From contig JANJTC010000005.1 of assembly GCA_024711325.1 (NCBI GenBank), forward strand, positions 186,001-250,000: a stretch of 64,000 nt of DNA. Direction: 5' to 3'. Of the stretch, positions 28,061-37,194 are shown piece by piece. The position numbers and the translations under genes were made by a program. Below the pieces are notes generated by a model. That model made no database searches. It was not told the DNA's origin and was given only the letters and a program-made list of their open reading frames with translations. The stretch comes from Bacteriovoracaceae bacterium. GTDB taxonomy: Bacteria > Bdellovibrionota > Bacteriovoracia > Bacteriovoracales > Bacteriovoracaceae. Position 1 is the first letter of the stretch; the number at the start of each line of letters is the position of its first letter.

Positions 28061-29009
28061 CTTTGGTCAGGATGTAAGGAATAACTCCGCAGATATTAAC
28101 GGCTAACGTCACTACAAAATACAGATTAAACAGTGAAGCCCCGTTTTCGATTCCTGAAAACTCAAATAATTTTTGAAAAATAGCATGTCCTACACCTAAA
28201 CCAGAAGGTGCCACGGGTAGGGCAAGGGTCATCAATCCTAAAGGGATGAATGCCAGTGCTTGAACAAAATCCATGTTACTTCCGACAAAAGGTCTGATTA
28301 AAGACCAGAAAATCAAGACCCCCATAAATTGCACAATAAGGGACACTCCAATAGCCTTAAGCATATGAGACTTAATTAAAACCAGGTCATCCCATAGCAA
28401 GATAATTTTTTGAAATATTTTTGGAAGACCAATGCTCTCACATCTCCTTAAAAGTTCTCTAATAAGGTGATGGAAAAAGAAAAATATTGAGAATGAAGAA
28501 ATGACTAAGACTGCCAGTATGTAGTTCATATTTAAAAGAGGTCTCATGGCAGGGGCATTTTCCATAATATGCTGACCAAATAACAGCGAACTAATTCCAA
28601 CTAAAAGAATGAGTCCTGAGAGTCCCATGACTCGGTCGATAAGAATGGAAGCAAAAACAAATTTCTTTGAAAAATTTCCATCAAATTTCTGTACGTAAAG
28701 TATTTTTACCAAATCTCCACTTACACTGCCTGGAAGAACCGAACTGAAGAACTGGCCGATCCAGGTGATTTTAAGTAGACCGGAAATGGGGATCTTAACC
28801 TGACTTCGCGCGCGGAGAATCGTTTCCCAACGGTAAGAAATAAGAACAAAGTTTAAGATGCTTAAGATAATGGCCGATGCCACGGCCCAAGGATGATCCT
28901 TAAGACCCATAAGCAGTTTAAAATCAAGTTTACCCGATGAAATGAGCCAGTAAATTAAAGCACCGGCCACCAGGATTTTTAGAGTATTTATGAAAATTGT
29001 TTTCAGCAT
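28050..29009 (-). CDS. Lysylphosphatidylglycerol synthase TM-region (UPF0104/flippase-like) membrane protein
   Basis: About eight hydrophobic segments over 319 residues. The family signature region IGQFFSSVLPGSVSGDLVK, followed by ILIDRVMGLSGL, is typical of the MprF-like flippase domain (YbhN/AglD family). The synthase domain of MprF is absent. Members move or shield lipids in the inner membrane; the substrate here is unknown. It diverges from the nitrilase-family gene. Confidence 0.85.
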   Translation of the reverse strand: MLKTIFINTLKILVAGALIYWLISSGKLDFKLLMGLKDHPWAVASAIILSILNFVLISYRWETILRARSQVKIPISGLLKITWIGQFFSSVLPGSVSGDLVKILYVQKFDGNFSKKFVFASILIDRVMGLSGLILLVGISSLLFGQHIMENAPAMRPLLNMNYILAVLVISSFSIFFFFHHLIRELLRRCESIGLPKIFQKIILLWDDLVLIKSHMLKAIGVSLIVQFMGVLIFWSLIRPFVGSNMDFVQALAFIPLGLMTLALPVAPSGLGVGHAIFQKLFEFSGIENGASLFNLYFVVTLAVNICGVIPYILTKAKK

Positions 29010-29065
29010 GGCATATTGATCTTATAACTGGTCTCTGAATAGGTAAATTTATTATTGAGGGCCTT

Positions 29066-29866
29066 ATGAAGATAGCAGTCATTCAACTTCAATCCGTATT
29101 GGATCCATCACAGAACCTTGCGACCATTAGAAAATTTCTCAAGGAAGCGAATGCTCAGAAGGTGCAGGCCGTATTCTTGCCGGAAGTTTTTTATTCAATC
29201 TCAGACGGGACCAAACCAACTCCTTATTTAGTTGAAGGAAAAAATGAGCATTATGAAGCAATTAGAAGCCTTGCTACTGATTTTGGTCTGTATATTCTTG
29301 GTGGCTCAGCTGCAACCCTGGTAGATGGCAAAGTGATGAACCGTTCATATAACTTTGCTCCTGATGGAACAGAGCTAATGACCTACGATAAAATAAATCT
29401 CTTTACAGTGGATTTATCCAAACATCCCAGTAATACAGTGGTCGATGAGACCAGGGTTTATACTGCCGGAAATACTCCAAAAATACTCCCACTTAAAGAA
29501 TTTAATATCGGCCTTTCTATTTGTTTTGATTTAAGGTTTCCTGAACTTTTCCGGAACTATTCATATCAGGGAGCTAACGTCCTTTCGATTTCTTCTGCCT
29601 TTACCGTACCAACTGGCAAGGCCCATTGGCATACGCTTCTTCGGGCACGAGCGATTGAAAATCAATGTTATGTCATTGCCTCGGCCCAATGGGGTCAGCA
29701 CAATGAAAAAATGAGTACCTTTGGTCATTCTCTGATTGTGGATCCTTGGGGGGAAGTTCTAGCTGATGCTGGTGAAGGTGAGAAAATTATCTATGGTGAA
29801 TTGGAAATAGAGAAATTGGAGTCCATCCGTTCCAGATTGAACGTTTTACGTAATCCTAAGAACTAA
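29066..29866 (+). CDS. Carbon-nitrogen hydrolase, Nit1-like (probable deaminated-glutathione amidase)
   Basis: The nitrilase-superfamily triad is visible: Glu in FLPEVF, Lys in YDKINLF and Cys in SICFDLRFPEL. The 266 residues, with STFGHSLIVDPWGEV near the end, fit the Nit1/Nit2 branch. Nit1 enzymes repair deaminated glutathione, and Nit2 enzymes act on omega-amides; Nit1-like is the closer fit, but this is not certain. GAGGG precedes the ATG. Confidence 0.88.
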   Translation: MKIAVIQLQSVLDPSQNLATIRKFLKEANAQKVQAVFLPEVFYSISDGTKPTPYLVEGKNEHYEAIRSLATDFGLYILGGSAATLVDGKVMNRSYNFAPDGTELMTYDKINLFTVDLSKHPSNTVVDETRVYTAGNTPKILPLKEFNIGLSICFDLRFPELFRNYSYQGANVLSISSAFTVPTGKAHWHTLLRARAIENQCYVIASAQWGQHNEKMSTFGHSLIVDPWGEVLADAGEGEKIIYGELEIEKLESIRSRLNVLRNPKN

Positions 29867-29869
29867 AAG

Positions 29870-30124
29870 CTACATATAAGGATTAGTACCACTTGTGTGA
29901 TCAGTCACATCGACAACTTCTTTGATGTCAGGAAAATTTTGTTTGATGAGTTGCTCAATGCCGCCTTTTAAGGTGGCCTTGGAACTGGAGCATCCTTGGC
30001 AGCCGCCAAAGAATTTCACAAATAAGATATTGTTATCAACATCCACCACTTCGACATTTCCGCCATGTTGAGCGAGAGCAGGACGAATTTGTTGGTCGAA
30101 TAATTTTTCAATTTGGGTAATCAT
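29870..30124 (-). CDS. NifU C-terminal-domain Fe-S carrier protein
   Basis: A short (84 aa) stand-alone NifU-like domain with the cluster-binding CQGCSSS (CxxC) near residue 39 and ATLKGGIEQLI. Such proteins carry or assemble Fe-S clusters. The Fe-S RNA methyltransferases in this window are possible clients, which is inference. It ends 3 bp from the convergent nitrilase gene and is preceded by a small membrane-anchored gene on the same strand. Confidence 0.92.
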   Translation of the reverse strand: MITQIEKLFDQQIRPALAQHGGNVEVVDVDNNILFVKFFGGCQGCSSSKATLKGGIEQLIKQNFPDIKEVVDVTDHTSGTNPYM

Positions 30125-30136
30125 AAAGTTACTATA

Positions 30137-30646
30137 TCACAAGTTAGAAACTTGCTGGTTCTGAAAATCCATGAGCAAGGCCTGTAAGTGTTTAGGTCGG
30201 TTGTTTTTATAGGAGAATGGTGGAACCCAAGTTAAACTTTCAATCACACCTTCAGAAGTAATCTTATAAATTAAACCTTCTTCCGGACTGCCAGCAAAAA
30301 ACCAACTAGGGCGCTTGTTTTCGGAACTGTGATCTTCCATTTGAACTAATGAAAGTTTTCGCATTTCTGGGTCTTGGATTTGGATTTTGCGGTGAAATTT
30401 AACATTGGCACTAGAAACTTTTCCGTCCCTTAAAGTGAAATTAAGCTCAGAACCGTCAGATAAAATATATGTGTAGTGATTTCTGATCAAGGCAGAAGGA
30501 GTTCCAAAATGTTTATTAATTTCAGGAACGGTCATACCTAAGCTTATAGAGCTTAAATTTAAAGGGCGTGAGATTTGATTTTGAGCTGTTTGGTACGCTG
30601 CAAAAATAAGCCCAAGAGTCATTAAGAAATAAATTCCATACTTCAT
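30137..30646 (-). CDS. Membrane-anchored BamE/SmpA-like hypothetical protein, 169 aa
   Basis: One N-terminal hydrophobic segment (about 4-20) is followed by a soluble domain. The stretch SISLGMTVPEINKHFGTPS, then a beta hairpin (YTYILSDGSELNFTLRDGK), looks like the SmpA/OmlA (BamE) fold. There is no lipobox Cys, so the segment may stay uncleaved. The ATG at 30646 is used; a TTG nine codons upstream would place charged residues ahead of the anchor. It lies 12 bp upstream of the NifU-domain gene. Confidence 0.65.
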   Translation of the reverse strand: MKYGIYFLMTLGLIFAAYQTAQNQISRPLNLSSISLGMTVPEINKHFGTPSALIRNHYTYILSDGSELNFTLRDGKVSSANVKFHRKIQIQDPEMRKLSLVQMEDHSSENKRPSWFFAGSPEEGLIYKITSEGVIESLTWVPPFSYKNNRPKHLQALLMDFQNQQVSNL

Positions 30647-30793
30647 GATTGATAGATTTAATCGCTTTCTCAACTTAATGGCCAGATGAAATAGTTGGAA
30701 ACTAGGCTTGTTTATTCTAAAAGGAAGTTTTTAAGGGCAAAAGGATATCAATACTTTTCTAATTTGTATGAGGTCTTCTAATACAACCTAATC

Positions 30794-31714
30794 ATGAAAA
30801 ACCAAAATTTAATCATTCTGACTTCTCCTCCGGCCTCAGGAAAAACCTATTGGATCAATTCTTTTCAAGAAGAAATCCCTCATGAAAAATTGCTGATCAT
30901 TTCCCCCTTGCGCGCCCTGGCCGATGAATGTCGTGAGCGCTGGGTTGAAAAAATGGAATTTATGACTCCTGAAGAGTGGCTGGTGAAAAAACCCCTTCAT
31001 CGACTGGTTATTTTTGATGAATTCCATCTTTTCTTTTATTGGGGCGATACTTTTAGACCTTTGATGTGGGAAGTGTTTTTTGAAATTTCACAAAGTGCAG
31101 AAATAGTTTTTCTTTTAACGGCGACCTTGTCACTTGATATGCAAAACGAGGTGAGGCACTTTAGTGCGCAGTTTGATCAGATCTTTTGGTTTAATCAAGG
31201 TAATCAGATCCTTAAATTCTCTCCTACCAGATACATTAAGGCCCCAGGCAGGAATTGGCTGATTAATCAGATTAAAACAACAGTTCCAAGAACTGATGTG
31301 AACCTTATTTTCTGTAAATATCGGGAGGAGGTTTTCTCTCTGGAAAAAGAATTAACTGATTCAGGCTATGTTTGTCTTTCCTGTGTAGGGGGCGAATCAA
31401 AATACATGGCGGAAAATTTAAAAAAAGTCCCAGCTCCTGATTTTATCATCAGCACTACCGTTTTAAGTCATGGAGTCAATTTACCCAATATCAAAAAGAT
31501 ATACTTCACCTATCAAGTGCAGAATTTGGATTTCTGGATTCAGATGGTAGCTAGAGGCGGACGAAGAGGGGAGGAATATAAAGTCTATGCTTTAGAAAAA
31601 CCACATGTATTAAAATGGAACCCGTTGATTAACCTCTTACTTGTTGCATGGCTAAGCTTAAAACAAAAGTTCTCCCGTCGAACATTATTTTCTTCCTCCT
31701 TTGATTTTGGTTAA
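30794..31714 (+). CDS. Minimal SF2 DEAD/DEAH-type helicase-like ATPase, 306 aa
   Basis: Helicase motifs are in SF2 order: Walker A SPPASGKT (11-18), Ia-like ISPLRALADE, motif II DEFH (75-78), motif III TATLS (about 113), motif V STTVLSHGVNLP and motif VI QMVARGGRRG. The two RecA-like domains are complete but bare, with no accessory domain. This is much shorter than common bacterial helicases. The substrate (DNA or RNA) is not evident, and no neighbour gives a clue. Confidence 0.8.
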   Translation: MKNQNLIILTSPPASGKTYWINSFQEEIPHEKLLIISPLRALADECRERWVEKMEFMTPEEWLVKKPLHRLVIFDEFHLFFYWGDTFRPLMWEVFFEISQSAEIVFLLTATLSLDMQNEVRHFSAQFDQIFWFNQGNQILKFSPTRYIKAPGRNWLINQIKTTVPRTDVNLIFCKYREEVFSLEKELTDSGYVCLSCVGGESKYMAENLKKVPAPDFIISTTVLSHGVNLPNIKKIYFTYQVQNLDFWIQMVARGGRRGEEYKVYALEKPHVLKWNPLINLLLVAWLSLKQKFSRRTLFSSSFDFG

Positions 31715-31777
31715 CTTTAGATGAAACATTCTTAGTTTCTCTGCACTATGAGGTCATACATTTTCCGGGAGGTATGT

Positions 31778-32689
31778 ATGAACAAACTAATTCTCTTAAC
31801 CATAACTTTGCTTTTTAATTTTTCCGTCTGGTCCCAGGGCCAAACCATGAGTCCCGAAGCAAAGAAGACTTATGACGATATCAAAATGACCTTAGGATCA
31901 GTTCCGACATTCTTAAAAGATTTTCCTCAGGAGGGAATTAGTGGTGCCTGGTTGGATATGAAAAATCTGCAATTAAATCCTAACACTAATATTTCGGGAA
32001 AATATAAGGAGTTGATAGGATTGGCCGTCTCGGCTCAAGTACCTTGTAGTTATTGTGTCTATTTCCATACTCAAGCGGCCATATTAAATGGTGCGACTGA
32101 GCAGGAAATTAAAGAAGCTGTGGCGATGGCGGCCACTACCAGAAGGTGGAGCACTATCCTGTCCGGTACGCAGACAAATGAAGCTGAATTTCGAAGAGAG
32201 GTAGATCAGTTGCTGAGTATTCAAAATAAGAATAAGAATCGACAGGCGATGGAAGAGAAACCAGTGGTCGTGGAGATGAAAACTCCCCAGGACGCATACG
32301 CTGATATTGAAAGAACTCTGGGTTTTGTTCCCGCTTACATGAGAAATTATCCCCAACAAAGTATTATAGGTGCCTGGAAAGAAATGAAAGGAATTGAATT
32401 GAATCCGGCCACTGCCATACCGGGCAAATACAAGGAACTAATCGGTCTGGCCGTCGCCTCTCAGATTCCCTGCAGCTACTGCACTTACTTTCATACGCAA
32501 ACGGCTATCTTCAATGGGGCTAATAAGGATGAGTTATTGGAAGCGGTTGCCATGGCCGGAATAACCAGACAATGGAGCACAGTTATAAATGGTCAGCACA
32601 TGGATGAGAAAATGTTCCGGGATGAAACTGATCAAGTCATGAAGTTTCTCAAAGAAAAACAACAGAAAAGTATGACGGTTAAGAATTAG
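31778..32689 (+). CDS. Exported tandem AhpD-fold (carboxymuconolactone decarboxylase-like) protein
   Basis: A signal peptide (about 1-19, ending VWSQ) is followed by two copies of an AhpD-type domain, at about 30-135 and 170-280. Each contains KYKELIGLAV, the redox CxxC with His (CSYCVYFHTQ and CSYCTYFHTQ), AVAMA and RWST or QWST. AhpD-like CxxCxxxH centres act in peroxide reduction. Export to the periplasm is unusual for this fold. The ATG at 31778 is set by GGGAGGT just upstream; an earlier in-frame ATG lies 30 bp before. Confidence 0.85.
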   Translation: MNKLILLTITLLFNFSVWSQGQTMSPEAKKTYDDIKMTLGSVPTFLKDFPQEGISGAWLDMKNLQLNPNTNISGKYKELIGLAVSAQVPCSYCVYFHTQAAILNGATEQEIKEAVAMAATTRRWSTILSGTQTNEAEFRREVDQLLSIQNKNKNRQAMEEKPVVVEMKTPQDAYADIERTLGFVPAYMRNYPQQSIIGAWKEMKGIELNPATAIPGKYKELIGLAVASQIPCSYCTYFHTQTAIFNGANKDELLEAVAMAGITRQWSTVINGQHMDEKMFRDETDQVMKFLKEKQQKSMTVKN

Positions 32690-32705
32690 TTGAATAGAAT
32701 GAGGA

Positions 32706-33485
32706 ATGATTTTTGAAGGTCTAGTCATCCATCGTTTGCCTTATAAAGAACGCGATTTGATCGTGAAGATCTTACTGCGAAATGGACTGGTTGGAAGCTT
32801 TTACATCTATGGCGGACAAGGTGGCGGTAAAAAACACAAGCCAACTGTATTTGAACTTGGCTGCATGATGCGAATGATGATTAAAGATCAACGGATCAAG
32901 CTAGACACTTCAGACCTTATGATTTCCACTGAACATCAGCGCTTGTGGGAACCTCAATCGGTACGTCACGATATCAAAGCTTTTTATCTGGTTTGTCTTT
33001 ACTTCGAGCTTATACAAAAATTTTCCATGCCCTTTCAACAAGGTACCAGCGACTATCACAATCAGGACCAGGAAGGCATTTTCTCAGTCGTCAGTAATGC
33101 TCTCTTCTATATGGAAGATGCTCTGGTCAAAAAGCAATTCAATGCCCATCAACATTTGACTTTATTTATGGTGAAACTTTTATTTCATCTGGGGATTATG
33201 CCGGACACAGATAACTGTTCCTATTGCCAGGTGGATCTTCTGGAGAATGAAGCGGTCGTTTTCATTCCTGCTAACGGTCAGTTTGCCTGTCAGTCATGTT
33301 CCAGTGGCGAAAATGAAAAAGGTTTTTTATTACGCATCAAGAAGGGTTATCAGACAAAGTATCAGGACTATCAGGCTTTCTTAGGAACAAATTTCTCGGA
33401 ATGCGATAAATTGATTCAATACTTTTGTCATCAATATCACCTACGCCCTGTGGAACTTAAGTCCTATTCATTACTTTTTAAGTGA
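32706..33485 (+). CDS. recO: DNA repair protein RecO
   Basis: A recombination mediator that loads RecA with RecR. An N-terminal OB fold (EGLVIHRLPYKERDLIVKIL and the Gly-rich YGGQGGGKK) is followed by a helical region and a C-terminal zinc-finger-like part with CSYC and CQSC. At 259 residues it is similar to E. coli RecO (242). It starts 16 bp after the AhpD-fold gene and overlaps the convergent gmhB by 15 bp. Confidence 0.9.
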   Translation: MIFEGLVIHRLPYKERDLIVKILLRNGLVGSFYIYGGQGGGKKHKPTVFELGCMMRMMIKDQRIKLDTSDLMISTEHQRLWEPQSVRHDIKAFYLVCLYFELIQKFSMPFQQGTSDYHNQDQEGIFSVVSNALFYMEDALVKKQFNAHQHLTLFMVKLLFHLGIMPDTDNCSYCQVDLLENEAVVFIPANGQFACQSCSSGENEKGFLLRIKKGYQTKYQDYQAFLGTNFSECDKLIQYFCHQYHLRPVELKSYSLLFK

Positions 33486-33983
33486 ATGCGCAAAATCCAA
33501 CAAAGTCTTGAAGAAAGGGAAGTCAGAATTATGGGCATGTCTCACTAAAACTCCCTGAACTCCCGCATTCTTTCCGGCCTCAGCGTCCAGTAGTTTATCC
33601 CCTACCATGTAGGAATGTTCAGGACTAATATGGTACTTTTCAATAAGATCCTGGATCATCTTGCCTGAAGGTTTTCGACATTCACATTTATCATCGGGAG
33701 AGTGAGGGCAAATCGCAAAATCTTTGAAGGGGGCCAGCTTTTGTTCTCGCATATCATTTTGAATTTGTTTATGAATAACGTAAACCGCTTCAAGGGAAAA
33801 ATAACCTCTGCCTACACCTGACTGGTTAGTAACCAAAAATAGATCAAAACCTAGATTCTGAAACACTTGCAATGCTTTGATCGTGTCCGGGAAATATTCC
33901 AGTTCTTCGACCCGTGATAAATAGTTCTTATCCAAAATCAAAGTCCCATCACGATCAAGGAAGATAGCTTTCCGTGTTTTAAT
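33471..33983 (-). CDS. gmhB: GmhB-like HAD phosphatase with apparent ATT start codon
   Basis: D-glycero-D-manno-heptose 1,7-bisphosphate 7-phosphatase, a step in making ADP-heptose for LPS. The HAD nucleophile motif FLDRDGT lies near residues 8-14, followed by LVTNQSGVGRG, the GmhB zinc loop CPHSPDDKCECRKP and MVGDKLLDAEAG. The reading frame is closed by TAA directly before ATT at 33983. No ATG, GTG or TTG occurs before DRDGT; the first (TTG at 33941) would delete the catalytic Asp residues. GGAGG sits 8 bases before the ATT, which is ideal, so I place the start there. Length 170 aa (E. coli GmhB 191). Confidence 0.85.
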   Translation of the reverse strand: MKTRKAIFLDRDGTLILDKNYLSRVEELEYFPDTIKALQVFQNLGFDLFLVTNQSGVGRGYFSLEAVYVIHKQIQNDMREQKLAPFKDFAICPHSPDDKCECRKPSGKMIQDLIEKYHISPEHSYMVGDKLLDAEAGKNAGVQGVLVRHAHNSDFPFFKTLLDFAHSLKK

Positions 33984-34016
33984 TTACTTAGCCTCCGTTA
34001 AAGCTTAATATGGCTC

Positions 34017-35729
34017 ATGCTCAAAGTGCTTAAGTTAATGTTCCCATATCTTCGTCCTTTTTGGAAGCAGGCCGTCTTTGCGTCTCTTCTGGCCTTTCCT
34101 CTGGCTGGAATCAAAGCTTACGAAGCTTACCTGGTAAAAGATATCTTTGATAAAGGCTTTGCCGCGGGTTCTTCATCTCAGGATGCCATCTATCTTGCCT
34201 GCATCCTGATTGGTCTGGGTTTAATAAACTATCCCCTTCGCTATTTTCATTATTTTGGTTTAAGACAAATTGTAGATGCTTCAACTCGTCTTATCCGTTC
34301 CCGAATCTACTTAAAGTTTCAAAATCTACCGGCTAAGTATTATTCCCAGCAGAAACAGGGAAACCTGATCTCAACAATCATGAGTGATACTCAGGTATTC
34401 TCGGAAGCTTTTAAAAACTCATTGGAAGTTGTGCGTGAGCCAGTGACGGCCATTGCTCTGCTTGGTGTGGCCTTTTATCATGATTGGCAGTTAACCCTGA
34501 TTATTTTTGCTACCGCTCCCTTATTTATTGTCACTTTTCACTTTACTGGGAAACGCATACGTAAATACGTGAAACTCGCTCAACAAGATAATGCTGAAAT
34601 GACCCATACTGTGAGCGAGGCTTTGGGTGGTCAGAAGATTATTAAAGCCTTTGGTTTAAGAGATTATATCGTTTCACGTTTTGAAAAAGCTCAGGATCTC
34701 TTAATAGCGCACAGAACGAAAAGTAACTCTGCCGAAGAGCATTCTCATCCCCTGGTTGAACTAATTGGTTCCATTGCTTTCGGGGGAGTGATTATTTTTG
34801 CCCACTACCGGATTTCAACCGGTGCTCTTACTACAGGTGGATTTATTTCATTCGTCGCGGCCCTGGCCATGTTCATGGATCCGGTCCGCCGATTCAGTAA
34901 AGCAAATGCTAAATTAAACCAGGCCCAGGCAGCGGCAGTCAGGATTTTTGGATTGTTAGATGTTGAAGAAGAGCCTGAAGCAAGCTTAAAAGAACTCAAA
35001 ACTTTTGAAAGTACAATTGAATTTAAGAATGTCACCTTCTCTTATGGAGAAGGTCCGGTTTTGAAAAATTTTAACCTGATCATCAAAAAAGGTGAGAAAG
35101 TTGGTCTGGTTGGTCTTTCGGGCTCAGGAAAATCGACCCTGGTAAGCCTCCTGCTTCGCTTATATGAAGTTACCGAAGGCCAAATCTTAATTGATGGAGT
35201 GGATATCAATGAGTACAGCCTTATCTCTGTCCGGAAAATTTTTGGTTTAGTCAGTCAGGATATCTTTTTATTTAACGACACTATCCGGGAAAATCTTTGC
35301 ACGGGTGATGAGCATACAGAAGAAGAAATCCGTCACGCCTTAGAAATTTCTTACGCATGGGAATTTGTCAAAGATCTTCCAGCTAAACTTGAAACTTCCA
35401 TTGGTGACAGGGGAGTCAGGCTTTCCGGCGGACAAAGCCAGCGGATAACCATTGCTCGTGCTTTCTTAAAAAATCGTGATGTCCTTCTATTTGATGAGGC
35501 AACCTCGGCCCTCGACAATGAATCTGAAAAGATTGTTCAAGCAGCATTGGAGCGGGTTGCAGGCCATAAGACAGTTGTGGCGGTTGCTCACAGATTGTCT
35601 ACTTTGCAAGACTTCAATCGGATTATTGTGATGAAAGACGGGGTAAAAGTCGAAGAGGGAAGTCACCCTGAGCTGATCGCACAGAATGGCGAATACCGAA
35701 AATTATATGAGCTCTCCCAAAGAAACTAG
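34017..35729 (+). CDS. msbA: MsbA-like lipid exporter ABC transporter
   Basis: A fused half-transporter of 570 residues: a six-helix membrane domain (about 1-310) and an ATPase domain with Walker A GLSGSGKST, Q-loop VSQDIFLF, signature RLSGGQSQRI, Walker B VLLFDEATSAL and switch His in VAHRLST. MsbA flips lipid A-core across the inner membrane. The neighbouring divergent gmhB (33 bp away) belongs to LPS core synthesis and supports that role. Other lipid or drug exporters of the same family cannot be excluded. Confidence 0.85.
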   Translation: MLKVLKLMFPYLRPFWKQAVFASLLAFPLAGIKAYEAYLVKDIFDKGFAAGSSSQDAIYLACILIGLGLINYPLRYFHYFGLRQIVDASTRLIRSRIYLKFQNLPAKYYSQQKQGNLISTIMSDTQVFSEAFKNSLEVVREPVTAIALLGVAFYHDWQLTLIIFATAPLFIVTFHFTGKRIRKYVKLAQQDNAEMTHTVSEALGGQKIIKAFGLRDYIVSRFEKAQDLLIAHRTKSNSAEEHSHPLVELIGSIAFGGVIIFAHYRISTGALTTGGFISFVAALAMFMDPVRRFSKANAKLNQAQAAAVRIFGLLDVEEEPEASLKELKTFESTIEFKNVTFSYGEGPVLKNFNLIIKKGEKVGLVGLSGSGKSTLVSLLLRLYEVTEGQILIDGVDINEYSLISVRKIFGLVSQDIFLFNDTIRENLCTGDEHTEEEIRHALEISYAWEFVKDLPAKLETSIGDRGVRLSGGQSQRITIARAFLKNRDVLLFDEATSALDNESEKIVQAALERVAGHKTVVAVAHRLSTLQDFNRIIVMKDGVKVEEGSHPELIAQNGEYRKLYELSQRN

Positions 35730-35861
35730 AAACTATTGTCCTGCAGCATCACTTCTCATCAATTTAGAATGCGTCAATTGATTTTGGCTTAGTCACGAAC
35801 CCGTTCAATATGGTAAAATTTCGGCGTTTATATTCTTTATTTCTATCATCAGGAGTGCATT

Positions 35862-37181
35862 GTGTCAGAAGAGAATCTGAAGTCCATGGCCGATTTAGTG
35901 GCCCATTCAAAACATCGTGGTTTCATTTTTCAAAGTTCAGAAATTTACGGTGGACTTGGCTCCTGTTGGGATATGGGACCTCTTGGTGTTGAGCTCAAAA
36001 ATAATATTAAACAATCGTGGTGGAAGGCGATGACTTTCCGTGATGATATTGAAGGAGTTGATGCTGCTATCCTTATGCATCCAACAGTTTGGAAGGCATC
36101 CGGACACGTGGATAATTTCACGGATCCAATGGTTGATTGTAAATCTTGTAAGAGTCGTTTTCGTGCGGACAATATTGATCTCACAGCACCTTGTCCGGTG
36201 TGTAAGGCGAAGGATTCTTATACCGAGCCAAGAAATTTCAACTTGATGTTTAAGACCCAAATGGGTCCGGTAGAAGATTCTTCTGCACTGGTTTATCTTC
36301 GACCGGAAACCGCTCAGGGAATTTTTGTGAACTTTTTGAACGTTCAATCAACCATGAGAAGAAAGCTTCCTTTTGGTATTGCTCAGATCGGGAAAGCTTT
36401 CCGGAATGAAATTACGCCTGGGAACTTTATTTTTAGAACCCGCGAGTTTGAACAAATGGAGATGCAATACTTCATCAAGCCGGGCACTCAAGCCGAAGCC
36501 ATGGAGCAGTGGAAAGAACTTCGCTGGAACTGGCACCTTGCCAATGGCCTTCGTAAAGAAAAGCTTCAGTGGAAAAAGCACGATGCTCTTGCTCACTACG
36601 CTGATGCGGCTTTTGATATTGAATATCAATTTGCGCACGGTTGGGGCGAGATGGAAGGAATCCACTCCCGTACAGATTTTGATTTGAAACAACATCAGGA
36701 ATTTTCTGGAAAGAATCTTAACTATGTTGACCAGATGGATGGTAACAAAAAGTATCTTCCATACGTTCTGGAAACTTCCGTCGGCTGTGATCGTTGTATG
36801 CTCGCGGTAATGAGTGATGCTTACCGGACAGAGTTCCCGGGTGATGCTGAGAAAGAAAGAGTGGTGATGCGATTCAAACCAACTCTTGCTCCGATCAAAG
36901 CTGCCATCATGCCACTCATGAAAAAACCGGACCTGGAAGGGCCTGCGACAAAACTTCTTCATGACTTACAAAAAGACTTTAAGTGTGAGTACGATACCTC
37001 CGGTTCAATTGGTAAGCGTTACCGTCGTCAGGATGAGATCGGAACTCCGGCCTGTATCACAGTCGACTTTGATACGCTGACTGATCATGCAGTAACAGTC
37101 CGTGACCGCGATACCATGGTTCAGGAGCGGGTTTCTCTGGATAAAGTGAAGTCATACATTAAAGAAAAATTTTCTCTCTAA
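35862..37181 (+). CDS. glyS: Glycyl-tRNA synthetase, single-chain type
   Basis: A class II synthetase of the alpha2 type (439 aa), not the bacterial alpha2-beta2 form. It starts with [16 protein letters not shown] and has a zinc-ribbon-like insert (CKSC to CPVC), the class II motif 2 region [21 protein letters not shown], split here as [12 protein letters not shown] then [10 protein letters not shown], motif 3 ([13 protein letters not shown]) and a C-terminal anticodon-binding domain. The start is GTG, with AGGAG six bases upstream. It is followed after 13 bp by ppdK. Confidence 0.97.
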   Translation: MSEENLKSMADLVAHSKHRGFIFQSSEIYGGLGSCWDMGPLGVELKNNIKQSWWKAMTFRDDIEGVDAAILMHPTVWKASGHVDNFTDPMVDCKSCKSRFRADNIDLTAPCPVCKAKDSYTEPRNFNLMFKTQMGPVEDSSALVYLRPETAQGIFVNFLNVQSTMRRKLPFGIAQIGKAFRNEITPGNFIFRTREFEQMEMQYFIKPGTQAEAMEQWKELRWNWHLANGLRKEKLQWKKHDALAHYADAAFDIEYQFAHGWGEMEGIHSRTDFDLKQHQEFSGKNLNYVDQMDGNKKYLPYVLETSVGCDRCMLAVMSDAYRTEFPGDAEKERVVMRFKPTLAPIKAAIMPLMKKPDLEGPATKLLHDLQKDFKCEYDTSGSIGKRYRRQDEIGTPACITVDFDTLTDHAVTVRDRDTMVQERVSLDKVKSYIKEKFSL

Positions 37182-37194
37182 GGAGAACGTTCAA

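Noticed and set aside
35937-36347. Long open frame on the minus strand within glyS
   Set aside because: The plus-strand frame encodes the conserved synthetase; the opposite frame has no SD and no family features.
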